DNA of 64,000 bases, taken from assembly GCF_021155765.1 (NCBI RefSeq), contig NC_060113.1, positions 7,765,001 to 7,829,000 on the forward strand, given 5' to 3'. Below the pieces are notes generated by a model. The model was not told the DNA's origin, did not search any database, and saw nothing but the letters and a program-made list of their open reading frames with translations. This document shows positions 12,801-25,100 of the stretch, in pieces (positions within the stretch are counted from its first letter, which is position 1; the number at the start of each line of letters is the position of its first letter). This stretch comes from Diprion similis (lineage: Eukaryota; Arthropoda; Insecta; Hymenoptera; Diprionidae). Made by a program: the position numbers and the translations under genes.

Positions 12801-13126
12801 ACCACTGATTCCATTTTTTATCTTAGCATTTTTGGCACGAGCCTCGTAAGGCCCTTTTTGTTGATCAGTCATTTTCTGTAACGTAAGACACAATTTATTC
12901 AACTGCATTACTGCATAGAAATTCACGGTGATCGAAAGTCGACATTTACACGACTATGAAAAAATTTAAGATGTCAAATATGAAAAGTCTATACCTGCCA
13001 CTCGGGGCTGCAAGCTGCAGAGACGTCTTGAAGACCACCAGGAAATGTTTCGCCAAGAGCCTCTTGTCTCTTCTTAAAATCTTGCATGAAAAAGAAAAAT
13101 GCGTTCGGTTTCTGTTTTTTCGGCAT
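6825..13126 (-). CDS. mael: Maelstrom, piRNA pathway protein, ten exons
   Basis: Germline factor needed for piRNA-guided transposon silencing. Exons on the minus strand: 13126-12995, 12875-12674, 9557-9174, 8917-8751, 8313-8080, 7744-7562, 7476-7437, 7177-7109, 6993-6934, 6850-6825. All junctions are GT-AG, phases agree, and the product is 498 residues (human MAEL has 434). Residues 2-75 form the HMG box (starts MPKKQKPNAFFFFMQDF). Residues 112-340 form the Maelstrom domain of RNase H-like fold. Candidates for its Glu-His-His-Cys-His zinc site are E142 (FYPIEFAVAE), H159 (TYHEIID), H177 or H182 (HSEDTH), then C320/C323 and H336. The tail is basic and ends PPIGRGRGGTFGN, matching the Arg-Gly-rich C-terminus of the family. 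Exon 7 follows a tandem CAGTAG acceptor: using the first AG gives an immediate stop at 434 residues. A decayed retrotransposon sits in intron 2. Confidence 0.93.
7437..7482 (-). promoter_or_regulatory. Tandem splice acceptor of mael exon 7
   Basis: On the minus strand the intron ends TTTCTTTCAGTAG followed by AAGAAGGTGG. Exon 6 ends in phase 0. Splicing at the second AG gives KKVERPLRLPNGP and opens the rest of the gene. Splicing at the first AG puts TAG in frame as the first codon. In NAGNAG acceptors in general CAG tends to be preferred over a following TAG, so both isoforms are plausible. Confidence 0.6.
8645..8670. repeat. Run of 26 A
   Basis: An uninterrupted A tract on the plus strand, inside mael intron 4, where it reads as a T tract in the transcript. 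The length is likely to vary between individuals and assemblies. Confidence 0.85.
10850..12200 (-). pseudogene. Decayed non-LTR retrotransposon reverse transcriptase
   Basis: Several frames on the minus strand, in the right order, resemble a LINE-type reverse transcriptase. First comes RADGLPSIFVKVVMPVLS (about 12136-12083; families have a GPDGIP-like motif). Then SKDIEPIMYRQYTDYLV and LLDSFESRFRHSH (about 11945-11835; DxRPIS and LLDPFQSGFR in families). Then FDTVCYAKF, IPQHSVLGSLLFSIF and HADH (11776-11564, where HADH replaces the catalytic YADD). Finally a C-terminal region continues to about 10860 with frameshifts and stops. It is clearly dead. It lies in mael intron 2 on the same strand as the host gene. 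Jockey/CR1-like is a guess; the clade cannot be fixed by eye. Confidence 0.75.
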
Positions 13127-14049
13127 GGTTTATCGGCTCGAAGAAATTATTATTTCTCTTCTTCTTCAACCGGTTTTGAATACGATACAAACGAAGTTAA
13201 CGAAGAGAACAGAGGTTATTGACAGAAGTTAAGGTTTCGGTATTCGTTTCATAGAGAGTCGAATCTCTGTAAGTCTATGGTCGAAACTCTGCGGGACTTG
13301 CGAAATTTGGATCCGCTATAATATGCTACAGATATAACCAGATCCGCTAAACACTAACGATCCTCTCTACAGTTCCTTGTATGTATATATGTATGTACTT
13401 AGCAGCCTCTCGTAACACCTAAATAAGTTATTTTTTTACAATTAAATCTTGGTCGTTTGTTGATGTTTGATAGTGAGTTCCGGACGTTTGAAAGTTCTGT
13501 TCAGGCATTATTAATAATACAGAATCTACTGGAGAGTTCAAGTGAGGTTAGGGTAAGTTCACATGAGCGCGGTGACATGAGTGAGATCGGGCGATAACCA
13601 ATCAAAACGCCTGAAACGTGGTATTCACCAGTATTCACTAGATTTCATACATTTTTATTGGTAACGGTTCAACCACGCTATCGGAAATCGATTCAAGCGA
13701 ATTCAACGTCGAACGGCACTCCACGACAATTTTCGAATGTAAGACACTAGAAACAATCGCGAAAATACGCACTTCAGTAGTTGGGGTTGCCAATTACCGA
13801 TTAATTAAGCATTACAATGCACTGGGCAAATTGATTCAATCGCTCGTTCAGACAAACCAAGTTGGATTTTTATGATGATTTAATAATTGGGTATATACTC
13901 ACTTTTGAAGTGTTAGACTCTGCTGCGGGAAATCGGTAGGGCTGAGATGTTGCTTTATCGGGGTATGGCTTCGTCGCAATAAAGACACGAAAGGGAGCAG
14001 GAATTTCAATACTCTTATATAGTTTATTTTTATAGTTTTATTGAAAATG

Positions 14050-14725
14050 AAGATGTATTTTCTAATATTTATTCTTTCGATAGAAAAACGTTTACAAATC
14101 TGGAATAATGTTGGAAAGTTAGGATGGAAGTGTTACGTCCGGCCACACGTCTCCTCCACCTTCCTCGACAACCTCTCGCCTCTACCTGCCATTCCCATCG
14201 TAATGCTACACTTCATATCTTGTCCTCCTATTTCCATCTTGCCTTACGCCACTCGTTATCGCCCTTACCTTGCTATTTCTATTCCCCTCTACCCTGGATC
14301 CTCGCTCCTTTTTTCACGCCGAAAATGCACTCCGATCCGAACTTTCAACTCGACAACATCGAGCTCCTACTTCTTTCCTTCTATCACCTCAACTACTCCC
14401 CAACGACTTCGCCGCTTATTTCACCCCATTCCCAAATATCAATAAAAGTTTATTCCTTATCAAAGATAATCCTTCTCTAATTATTATTCTCCCCTCTTCC
14501 ATTCCCTGAACGAGGACAGTGACGAGAACGGACCAAAAAATAGCACACGAATCAACATCTCGGATGGGTACAAGGACTACCGTCCCTCTGTACCGTAACA
14601 GAAGGATCGCTGATTGTTCGTATTTTGTATTTGTACTTGAATTTGTATTTTCAAACATTTATTCCTTCAATAGAAAAACGTTTATAAATCTACATTAATA
14701 TTAAAAAGTTAGGATGGAAGGATCG
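14050..14725. repeat. Pair of about 75-bp direct repeats
   Basis: TAGAAAAACGTTTACAAATC at about 14079 recurs with one change at about 14670. Both copies sit in a shared context: a TTTATTC block upstream and AAAGTTAGGATGGAAG downstream. The spacing is about 590 bp. The T/C-rich segment between them may have been part of a duplicated or inserted unit. Confidence 0.6.
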
Positions 14726-15133
14726 CTGCGGTTGTTCGGTCAAAGCTAAGTTCTGAACAAAATGGAGGATTTTAGTCACGAGATAAAGAAAATACTCGTT
14801 CGGAATTTCTAAGATGGCTTTGAATTAGTAGCGTAAAATACAAATGGCTAGGTAGCAAGGAGACTAAAGGTGGGACCTGAGGCACAAGACCAAAAGAGGC
14901 AGTAGGTATAGTTTAGAAGGGCTGAACTAAGAAAGCGCCTCTGCGGGTGTTGGCCTTATTTAGAGGGACCGGTAGCTATTTGTTTTTAGTCCCCGAAATT
15001 GTTCTCTAGCTGCACAATATATAGTATTATCTCAACTCAAGGTGCCATGTATATTAGGGTGGGTTAAATTTTTTTTTCTTACCATGACAATATCGTTCAA
15101 GATGATGAAAAACAAATTCTGTGAAAGTTTAAG

Positions 15134-15155
15134 CTCTTAATATTAATATTAAGAG
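15134..15155. repeat. Perfect 22-bp palindrome
   Basis: CTCTTAATATT is followed directly by its exact reverse complement. It lies in the AT-rich, probably transposon-derived stretch at 15055-15860. Confidence 0.7.
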
Positions 15156-17162
15156 GCGCCTGATCGCGATTTTTGGTTTCCCATTTAAATAACACAGGAA
15201 ATTTGTTTTTTCAAGTTTGGAATTTTATTTCGTTCGAACCAACGAACGAGTGTAGAAATCAATACACATCCTTGTAGGAAATTGAAGGATCTACAAAAGA
15301 GGTCTGTTGCGATTTTTCGGCAAGTCGACTCGTTTAAAAGTTATTCAAGGTTAAAGTTTAACCTCAAACATTATTTTCATAACTTCCGATTGCCTAGGTT
15401 TGCAATTTTTCACTAATAATATACTTAATGAGACATTGCTCAAGACATTGAAAGAAATGTTAGAAGTTTTAAATTAAAAATAGATCTCATCACTTTTAAC
15501 AATTGAAAAAAAAACAAAGTATCGTTTTTCCACGATTAGACCAGGCCTCTAATTTGTGAAATAAACAGTATACATTTTCGAGAATTGAAGAAAAAAAATC
15601 CATCGATACACTCAACTTTAAAAAAAGATTGTAATCCTAAATTAATAAAAGTAAAAAAAAAACCTTCTCATAATCTTGTGCAACGCATCTCCATAAAAGT
15701 ACATTACAAGAAGAAAAAAAATTTGAAAAAAACGTTGAAATTGATGTATTTTTCAAAAAATTATTAAAACATCATATAAATTTTCGAAATATCATATCTC
15801 ATGGATACTTTGGCTAAAAAAAAAATTGAAAAAATCAAGGAACCTTTTCTAACAAGATAGCCGCGTTTTATTCAAACAATAAATTTCAAGATTTACAGTA
15901 AATTGAGTTGGTACAGAATGCCTCGTACTAAGTTTTCCCCTGCCCTGCAGATCCCCTTACCATGCCCTTACCCGCGGAGCAAAATCCATAAGGTTATCAT
16001 TATTTATGTATCTTCAGTCATGCTGTCTACAAGACCTTGCTTCAAATCAATCTTGTTACTATCCGCGATCGTTTTACGGCAATAAAGCGTCGTAATAAGT
16101 GTCTTCTAACTCGCTTAAAAGTCATAATCGAGCAAATCTTATTAGGAGCGTCGGCAAGTTTATCCGTGGATCCATAGATTTATATGATTTATATGTTCCT
16201 GTTACAGCTCTATCAAAACAGTTACTCAATGATTCAACCCACTAGCGCTGAGGTATCGCGGCGTTGGTGTATGAAGGTATTATAAAAGCTGTGACAGATC
16301 CTACAAAACTGCGTCCGATCGTGGGCTAGTGCCATAGGTATTTTTGATGTAATGTAGTGTTTGTGCCAGACAGCGATGCTATGGTAGGGCGACATTTTCA
16401 TATTCCAAAAGTAATTCATTTATCATTAAATAAAGTTGACAATAATGATATAGTCATGACGCTTCGTTAAGCCGTATTATGTTCACGAAGCGATCAAGTA
16501 AACGCGGAGCTGCTAGACACCGGATGATAATGGAGTGTGACGTGTGACGGTATTTTATTCTCAATGAAATTTAATCATTCCTTAACTTTTTAAACTGACA
16601 ATTATTTACAAAATTGCTAGACAACGAACTCGAATGAGTTTCAATGTACCATCGCTGACAAACCTCACCAGCCGATCTGCTATTTGAAAAATTGAAACTG
16701 CATTCTTTTGTTTCTGTATAGTTAAACATTCCTCTTCTACATTCTATATTCGACCTACATGAATCGTATCCAAAGATTTCTTCAACTTTCGCACAATAAT
16801 TAGTTATTATTAATTCAGTCCTATTGGCGACAACATTTTTTTCGTCTCTATACCACTTTCTTCTCTTTCTTTTACCTAAACTATTAATTGCCTTTATCTA
16901 CAAGAGTAGATTGTAGTTTTCACAACATGTATAAAACTATTACTACAATAACTCTTCATTAAAAGAAAAATTGAGGAAATTAGTAAAAACAATAAGAATT
17001 CATTGTACACCTTGCAAAAGCTATGAAGTAACTTATTCTAAATTATTTCAGTTTGATAAATCATTTTCTCTTTGTTTAATATTAAACAGAGAAAGTAGAG
17101 GCCAATTTTCTGGCCACTAAAATAATTTCTTTTACTTACATACTTGTATAATCTTTTCAAAT

Positions 17163-17209
17163 AGGTCGCAGATGCGTTGAGGAGTATATGAAAATTGATT
17201 TACCCCAAA
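17163..17209 (+). promoter_or_regulatory. 5' UTR splice acceptor and two upstream ATGs of the G alpha gene
   Basis: TTTTCAAATAG at 17154-17164 looks like an acceptor, so the coding exon probably begins at 17165 after a non-coding exon. Two ATGs precede the real start: 17172 (ATG CGT TGA, two codons) and 17188, which opens 69 codons in another frame and overlaps the G alpha start until 17397. The main start at 17210 has A at -3 and G at +4, a stronger context. Confidence 0.5.
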
Positions 17210-19010
17210 ATGGCACCGACGTTAACATGGCTATGTACCTGTTGCTTGCGATTGAAATTCACCCAGGAGCAGATAGACCAGATATCCAAGAGTCAGGAAA
17301 TAGATCAACAATTGGAAAAAGAACGTCAGGAGAAAAGACGCGAAGTAAAATTACTGCTACTCGGGGCTGGGGAAAGTGGAAAATCTACGTTTCTTAAGCA
17401 AATGAGAATAATTCACGGAGTTAAGTTCGAACCGGAACTTATCAAGGAATATCAGCATGTTATTTATCAGAATATCATCAAAGGAATGAAAGTGCTAGTT
17501 GATGCTCGTGATAAGCTCAACATCCCTTGGGAAAATCCTAAGAATTATGATATTGGTTACCAGTTGCTTAAGTTTGAAAATACTACAATCTTAGATACTA
17601 GATTATTTCTACACTACGTTCCATCCCTGCAAAGTCTCTGGAAAGATGCTTCAATCAAGCAAGCCTTTGATCGAAGACGAGAATTCCAGCTGGTAAAACT
17701 TTATTTTAGAATTAGAATAGAAAGATGATTTTCCATATGTATGCTAAATTTTAATCACAAGCGTAAAGTCATGCCCGTTGTGAACAAACAATCATCTCTT
17801 CTAGTCACATACTTCTACAGAAATTATAAACCTCAAATTGAATTTGATTATTGTATGAAGCATCACTGAAATTGGCACACTGTATATGAGTAATATTTTT
17901 AATATATCAATTTTTGTTAAATGTTTCCAGAGTGACTCTGTGCAATATTTTCTTGACGACTTGGAAAGGATCGCTCGTGTGGTAAGCATGCATCATAATA
18001 AATTTAATTAAGTTATTATTGTCAAATCTCAAGGTGAAATATTGTTCATAGACCATATTTCTCAATCAGTATTTATAAAAAAAAACCTTGTCGTGATGGG
18101 ACTACATAAACTGAAAGATTGATATGTTTTTGGTACCTTTATTTTATTAACTTTCTTATTTTTGTTTACAGGATTATATACCGACGCAACAAGATATTCT
18201 GCACTGTCGAAAAGCTACCAAGGGTATTTCTGAGTGTGTAATAACAATAAAGAATAAAGCCTTCCTGTTCGTTGATGTCGGTGGACAGCGATCACAGCGA
18301 CAAAAATGGTTTCAGTGCTTTGACTGTGTTACATCAATACTATTCCTTGTATCTTCCTCTGAGTTTGACCAAGTATTACTGGAAGATAGGTAAGTTTCGA
18401 GCAGAAAGAGTCAATCATGATCATGACTAACTATTTTACATGTTAAGCCAGAATTGATACGGAAGTTCGTCCATTCCGAATTAGAACTTTGCAAAGATTT
18501 TAAAAACGCGACAGTCATTAGAATTCAGTGCAGTATTGCAGGGTTACAAATATTGATTATTGATTGTTTGATTTGTAGTGTAAAGGATTTGTTCAAATTT
18601 AGTTTCACAAATAAAAATAAACTGATGGAACCTATAAAACAATTTTTTCCAGGCGAACGAACAGATTGGAAGAATCAAAGAATATTTTTGATACGATTGT
18701 GAACAATATCCTGTTTGAAAAAATATCCATAATTTTGTTTTTGAACAAAACGGATTTACTTGCAAAAAAAGTGCGATCAACCGACACAGACGTGCGTTGG
18801 TACTTCCCGGAATTTATTGGAGATTCACATTCCATGAAGGATGTACAGAAATTCATCTTGAATATGTTCATATCGGTCAGGAGAGAACATAAAGCATCGT
18901 TATTCCATCACTTCACCACAGCCGTAGACACTGAAAATATAAAAGTTGTCTTTAATGCTGTCAAAGACACAATACTGATTCGAAACTTGCAGTCGCTTAT
19001 GCTACAGTAA
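17210..19010 (+). CDS. cta: G protein alpha subunit, G12/13 class (concertina-like)
   Basis: Membrane-attached GTPase that relays GPCR signals to RhoGEF and actomyosin. Exons: 17210-17692, 17931-17981, 18172-18389, 18653-19010. All are GT-AG and in phase; 369 residues (human G alpha 13 has 377). Visible elements: cysteines C9, C11 and C12 for palmitoylation; P-loop GAGESGKS (52-59); switch I R191 and T194 in RKATKG; switch II DVGGQRS with catalytic Q217; NKTD (282-285) for guanine recognition; TTAVDTENI near the TCAT position; C-terminus ending LMLQ, as in G12/13. The sequence [19 protein letters not shown] is typical of this class. There is no C-terminal cysteine, so it is not a Gi/o type. 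Switch II reads QRSQRQKW where most G alphas have QRSERKKW. I chose ATG 17210 because it starts the expected short N-terminus; a TTG and out-of-frame ATGs precede it. Confidence 0.93.
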
Positions 19011-19750
19011 GCTTCTTTGGAGTTATGGAATCTCACTGTGATTAGTTCGGACCAGATCTGAAACCTTCGAGGAACGTTGGCTATCAAAATAGGTAAACGA
19101 ACTATGGTAAAAATGAGGCACTATATGAAATTTAGGAGTTTCCGATCAGTTGAGGATTATAGCGAATTGGCAAAATCTTCGTGAAGTCTACGCTAATATC
19201 AATCAAATTATAATTCTTTTAACAATTTTGTATTTTCACCAAAATTTTAGAAATTCCGTACTTTGAAGTGGCACTTCGATTTTTATTTTACATTTACGTT
19301 AATATAAAAACATGCTGCAAAATAACAAGCTTTAAAATTTCAAGATGCTACTCTTGTCAACTCTTCAATTTATCTTCTACTATCATAGGAAAAGCAAGAT
19401 CGATGCGTATAAATGTTACGCTATCATCCCCTAGTGCTAAACGAGAAACTGCCTGATACAGCTGATACTGATATAATAACCAAAATGGAAAATTTATATA
19501 AACATATACACGTATTATAAGATATTCTTCCATCCCATTTTGATACACATATTGATCAATGGTCTTTGTAAAAAGTCTAAGCTACATACAACATAGCGTG
19601 TATATAGTAACACTTATCGTTGTCATATAATTTCAGTCGCAACGCATTCGTATAAGTATATTTATATAGGAAATATTGAATTACAAACAATTGTAACTTC
19701 GAGTTTTGTATATTGTACAGATGTTTAAAATGATTCCCTTTAGGTCACTG

Positions 19751-19816
19751 TTATTATTATTATTAATATTATTATTATTATTATTATTGATATTATTATT
19801 ATTATTATTACTACTA
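19751..19816. repeat. (ATT)n microsatellite
   Basis: About 65 bp of TTA/ATT triplets with three interruptions (AATATT, GATATT, ACTACT). Probably in the 3' UTR of the G alpha gene. Confidence 0.9.
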
Positions 19817-20134
19817 TGATATACGTAAAAAAAAGTGCTGATCAAATAACTGATTTTCGTGAAGAATTAGGTAATTTATTTTTAGGTAAGATTAGAGATT
19901 TCAATGACTAAGAAGCAAGCTAAGGAACAATGAAACCAAATATTAGGTCCATGCCATAAAAACCAAATGAAACTAACCAGTTTGTGTTCAAATTGCTATG
20001 ATCGTAATTTGTTGTTGATAATCCCGATTATACTAATTAATTTATTCACTTGTAGTGAGCTTTTTTTCGTTTTTTTTTTTCCAAAACTTCACTTTTGAAT
20101 TTTGTCATAATATAGTATTTCAAATATAATCAAG

Positions 20135-20140
20135 AATAAA
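20135..20140 (+). terminator. Possible poly(A) signal of the G alpha gene
   Basis: First canonical AATAAA that I see after the stop codon, about 1.1 kb downstream. A second lies at 21253-21258. Which one is used cannot be told from sequence. Confidence 0.35.
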
Positions 20141-21032
20141 TTGATTTTTCTTTAGAATCCCGTCATCAAACTGCGAATTTTACAATTTAAACCAGTTCTT
20201 CTATTTTTTGGGCCAAGGTTTTATTTATTATTTTACTATGTTTTTACAGGGCCTGTTTTTTCATCACTGTAATAGGTTGTTTAAAAATACCAGCTTTCTA
20301 TCGGACATTATTCCAACATAGTATGTCATGTTTTTTACTTGCAAATTTTTTCAAAGATTCTGTTGCTAAACGAATTTGTTACATTGAAAGCTTTTTTGCA
20401 AATCAGGTATAAAAGCTCAATACTAATAAGCTTCCGAAATTTTTTTTTTTATAGCTTATCGAATTTCCATTATAATTCGAAAATCTTGACTGTGAAAAAA
20501 GAAAAGAAGTTTCCTCCTTATTGTTCATTATCTCTATTCGCTGGTATCCGAAAGGTAGTAATTTTCCACACAATTTCTACCAGTAACTCGTATGGTTCAA
20601 CTTGAAATTATTATTAATTGAAACAACTGATCAACAATTAAGTTTATCATCATTTTTGTAATAATGTCTATCATTATCGCATGGGTTTTACTTCGTGTGG
20701 TAATGAGTGATCAAAAATTATTAGGTTCTACATTCCTATGGAGCCAATGCGGCCCGGTTTCAACGAAATTGAGTGTTGTATTTCTTAATATTTTGACTAT
20801 TGTATATAAAGTTTTACATGACAAGCGTGATATTATACATGATTTATATGACTGTCGTTGTCGACCATCTTTGCGCGTTTCACACAAACTGGTAACGGAT
20901 AAAGAAATTTTTATTAAAATATTTTGAAACACTACATAAATATATACCTACAATCTATACATATATATATATATATTTAATTATTTGATATGCAACAAAT
21001 CTGTGCAAGGCTAATCAACCTATTTATATACA

Positions 21033-21038
<6 letters not shown>

Positions 21039-21076
<38 letters not shown>
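21039..21076. repeat. (AT)n(AC)n microsatellite
   Basis: Thirteen AT units followed by six AC units. A shorter AT run stands at 20963-20977. Confidence 0.9.
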
Positions 21077-21077
<1 letters not shown>

Positions 21078-22144
21078 TGTATGTATAACTTATCGTATAC
21101 AATGATATGTGTATAGTTAGAAGTGTACCATGTATACAACGTACGCATTTATAAAACTTTTATACGAGTATAGAATAAGGATATCTAACAAACCTTATGT
21201 CTATACAAATCAGGATCATAAGAATTGTATATTGTTGTATTGTATATAAGTAAATAAACTGTTGTATAATATAAGCTATATTTGCAACAAAGGAGTATAA
21301 GCGTTTTGCGAAACATCTTGGTATACAGTTTTATTGTAAAATTTTCTACTCTCTATAAAACTAATAGAAGATATTAATTTATAAAACGTAGAAGCGTAAT
21401 ATGAATATAATCGTAAGATTAACGTGTATTCAGAATGCAGAGAATTCCTATAATAGAAAGAAATAGTTATTATAAATGAGTCGAAATTCTATGATCATGA
21501 TTAACAAAAGAAACCTTTTTTTGTCATTCTTGTCGACGGCAGCATGAAGTTTTGAATTAGTAAACGTTACTTTTTGGTTTTCAGTTTATATATTCTGGAG
21601 TTGAAAAATTAATCCGTACATAGACATCGTACTTATTAACATTCTTGAGCTGGTTTGTTATTCAAAACCGGAGTTGGGTTTCGACAAATTTCTCGTATTA
21701 GACCTAAACTGTTGAACAAAATATTTAAATAACGTACCACAATTCAAGCTCATAAATCAGTATTCAATATAAAGTTTATGAACTGTTTTCACCTGTTGGA
21801 CTGCAACCTGATTCACAGAAGTACCTAGAATTTAATTTTGATTTCGTTTCGTGACATTAAGATACAGCTAATACTCTTCCTGTCTCGTTTTTATTGAGAA
21901 TTTATTGAACTCATCTATCAATAAAGACTGGTACCAAAAAAAGGATTGAATTCCACCTTTTTCATATGAAAAAAGCTCTTCATATGAATATATAATCTTG
22001 ATAATCAAATTAGTTAGAAACCCGCGATTTTCGTTTTGTCTCTCCTTTACTATATAAATACTCAATCTATTTTCAGGCGGATATTCGTTAATTTATTAAA
22101 CCTGGTATAGGTTTTAGGACGTATCTATTGGCTAGAATTGCATA

Positions 22145-25100
22145 GAGAGAGAAGGCTAACCCCTTTGGATTTTTGGCGAAAATTTCGACGATTCTGAAAA
22201 GTGCTGCAATAAATTCTTTCGGGCACTATACCGACGTAATTTTGCGAGAGAAATCGATTGAGCGCAGTCCCTATACGCTGCGAGCAACGGATCAAGAGTT
22301 ACAGCCAAAAAACGAAAGACGTATTTTCTCAATTTTTCTGCTGCTGGTCTTTGCGTCGTAATTTCTCTGCTGTTGGTCCTACGCGTTTTTTTAATGTGTT
22401 ATTTGAGTTCCTGGGGTTACAATCAGCCAAAAAACGGTCATACAAATCAATTCAAAGACCAGAAATGTAGGACTCCGAAAATCGCGAAAAAAGTAAGGCT
22501 AACCCCTTCGAATTTTTGGCGATAATTTCGCCGACTTTAAAAAGTGCTGCAATTAATTCTCCAGGGCAATATTCCGACGTAGTTTTGCGAGAGAAATCGA
22601 TTGTGCGAAGTCCCAATATGCTGCGAGCAAGGGATCAAAAGTTATAGCCAGAAAATTGCAGATTTTCATCGTCATTTCTCTGCTGTTGGTTCCAAGCTTT
22701 TTTTACTCTGTTTTCCGAGTTCCTGGGGTTCCACTTAGCCAAGAAACGGTCATACAAATCAATTCGGCAACCAGAAATTTTCGGCTTCAAAAATCGCACA
22801 AAAAGTAAGGCTAACCCCTTTGAATTTTTGGCCAAAATTTCGACGACTTTGTAAAGTGCTGCAATTGATTCCTTAGGGCACTATTGCGACGTTATTTTGC
22901 GAGAGGAATCGATTGAGCGCAGTCTGAATGCGCTGCGAGCAACGAATCATAGGTTACAGCCAAAAAACGAAAGACGTATTTTCTCAATTTTTCTGCTGCT
23001 GGTCTTTGCGTCGTAATTTCTCTGCTGTTGGTCCTACGCTTTTTGAAATGTGTTATTCGAGTTCCTCGGGTTCCAATTAGCCAAGAAACGGTGATACAAA
23101 TCAATTCGGAGACTAGAATTTTTTGGCTCCAAAAATCTCAACAGAAAGTAAGGCTAACCCCTTCGAATTTTTGGCGATAATTTCGACGACTTCGTAAAGT
23201 GCTGCAATTGATTCCTTAGGGCACTATTGCGACGTAATTTTGCGAGAGAAATCGATTGAGCGCAGTCCAAATGCGCTGCGAGCAACGAATTAAAAGTTAC
23301 AGCCAAAAAATGAAAGACGTATTTTCTCAATTTTTCTGCTGCTGGTCTTTGCGTCGTAATTTCTCTGCTGTTGGTCCTACGCTTTTTTTAATGTGTTATT
23401 TGAGTTCCTGGGGTTTCAATCAGCCAAGAAACGGTCATACAAATCAATTCGGAGACCAGATATTTTCGGCTCCAAAAATCTCAAGAAAAAGTAAGGCTAA
23501 CCCCTTTGTATTTTTGGCCATAATTTTGACGACTTTGAAAAGTGCTGCAATTAATTCTTGAGGGCTTTATTCCGACGTAATTTTTTGAGAGAAATCGATT
23601 CAGCGCAGTCCCAATACGCTGCGTGCAACGGATCAAAAGTTACAGCCAAAAAACTGCAGATTTTTATCGTCATTTCTCTGCTGTTGGTCCTACGCTTTTT
23701 TTAATGTGTTATTTGAGTTCCTGGGGTTCCATTTAGCCAAAAAACGGTAATATAATTCAATTTCGAGTCCAGGAATTTTCGGCTTCGAAACTCGCAAAGA
23801 AAGTAAGGCTGACCCCTTTGTATTTTTGGCGATGATTTCGACGACTTTGAAAAGTGCTGCAATTAATTCTTGAGGGCACTATTCCGACGTAATTTTGCGA
23901 GAGAAATCGATTGAGCGCAGTCCGAATGCGCTGCGAGCAACGAATTAAAAGTTACAGCCAAAAAACGAAAGACGTATTTTCTTAATTTTTCTGCTGCTGG
24001 TCTTTGCGTCGTAATTTCTCTGCTGTTGGTCCTACGCTTTTTTTAATGTGTTATTTGAGTTCCTGGGGTTCCACTTAGCCAAGAAACGGTCATATAATTC
24101 AATTTCGAGTCCAGGAATTTTCGGCTTCGAAACTCGCAAAGAAAGTAAGGCTGACCCCTTTGTATTTTTGGCGATAATTTCGACGACTTTGAAAAGTGCT
24201 GCTATTATTTCTTTAGGGCACTATTCCGACGTAACTTTTCGAGAGAAATCGATTGAGCGCAGTCCCAATACGCTGCGAGCAACGGATCAAAAGTTACAGC
24301 CAGAAAACTGCAGATTCTCATCGTCATTTCTCTGCTGTTGGTCTTTGCGTCGTAATTTCTCTGCAGTTGATCCTACCCTTTTTTTAACGTGTTATTTGAG
24401 TTACAGGGGTTCCAATTAGCCAAGAAACGGTCATACAAATCAATTCGGAGACCAGAAATTTTCGGCTCCAAAAATCTCAAATAAAAGTAAGGCTAACCCC
24501 TTCGAATTTTCGGCGAGAATTTCGACGACTTCGAAAAGTGCTGCAATTAATTCTCCAGGGCAATATTCCGACGTAGTTTTGCGAGAGAAATCGATTGTGC
24601 GCAGTCCCAATACGCTGCGAGCAACGGATCAAAAGTTATAGCCAGAAAATTGCAAATTTTCATCGTCATTTCTCTGCTGTTGGTTCCAAGCTTTTTTCAA
24701 TCTGTTTTCCGAGTTCCTGGGGTTCCACTTAGCCAAGAAACGGTCATACAAATCAATTCGGCAACCAGAAATTTTCGGCATCAAAAATCGCACAAAAAGT
24801 AAGGCTAACCTCTTTGAATTTTTGGCCAAAATTTCGACGACTTTGAAAAGTGCTGCAATCAGCTCTCTAAGGCAATATTCCGACGTAGTTATCCGAGAGA
24901 AATCGATTGTGCGCAGTCCCAATACGCTGCGAGCAACGGATCATAAGTTACAGCCAAAAAACTGCAAATTTTCATCGTCATTTCTCCGCTGTTGGTCCTA
25001 CGCTTTTTTCAATGTGTTATTTGAGTTCCTGGGGTTCCACTTAGCCAAGAAACGGTCATATAATTCAATTTTGAGTCCAGGAATTTTCGGCTTCGAAACT

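Larger units (their letters stand above)
13127..17164. other. Intergenic between mael and the G alpha gene
   Basis: Four kilobases without a recognisable coding exon. The two genes diverge, so both promoters lie here: mael's just above 13126 and the G alpha promoter somewhere left of the acceptor at 17163-17164. The C/T-rich open frames at 14041-14509 are low-complexity and lack a domain. About 15055-15860 is AT-rich and starts TTAGGGTGGGTTAAAT, a form common at insect DNA-element ends, but the matching other end was not found. Confidence 0.55.
19011..22144. other. 3' flank and probable 3' UTR of the G alpha gene
   Basis: AT-rich, with no coding region recognised. Canonical AATAAA signals stand at 20135-20140 and 21253-21258. 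The transcript may extend over much of this stretch. It contains ATT and AT/AC microsatellites. The stretch ends where the satellite array begins. Confidence 0.5.

Noticed and set aside
14041-14509. Overlapping frames in a C/T-rich segment
   Set aside because: Three overlapping frames of the same low-complexity DNA; no domain, no splice or start context that favours one.
17188-17397. 69-codon frame as a separate gene
   Set aside because: It overlaps the G alpha coding start in another frame and has no family resemblance; kept only as an upstream frame.
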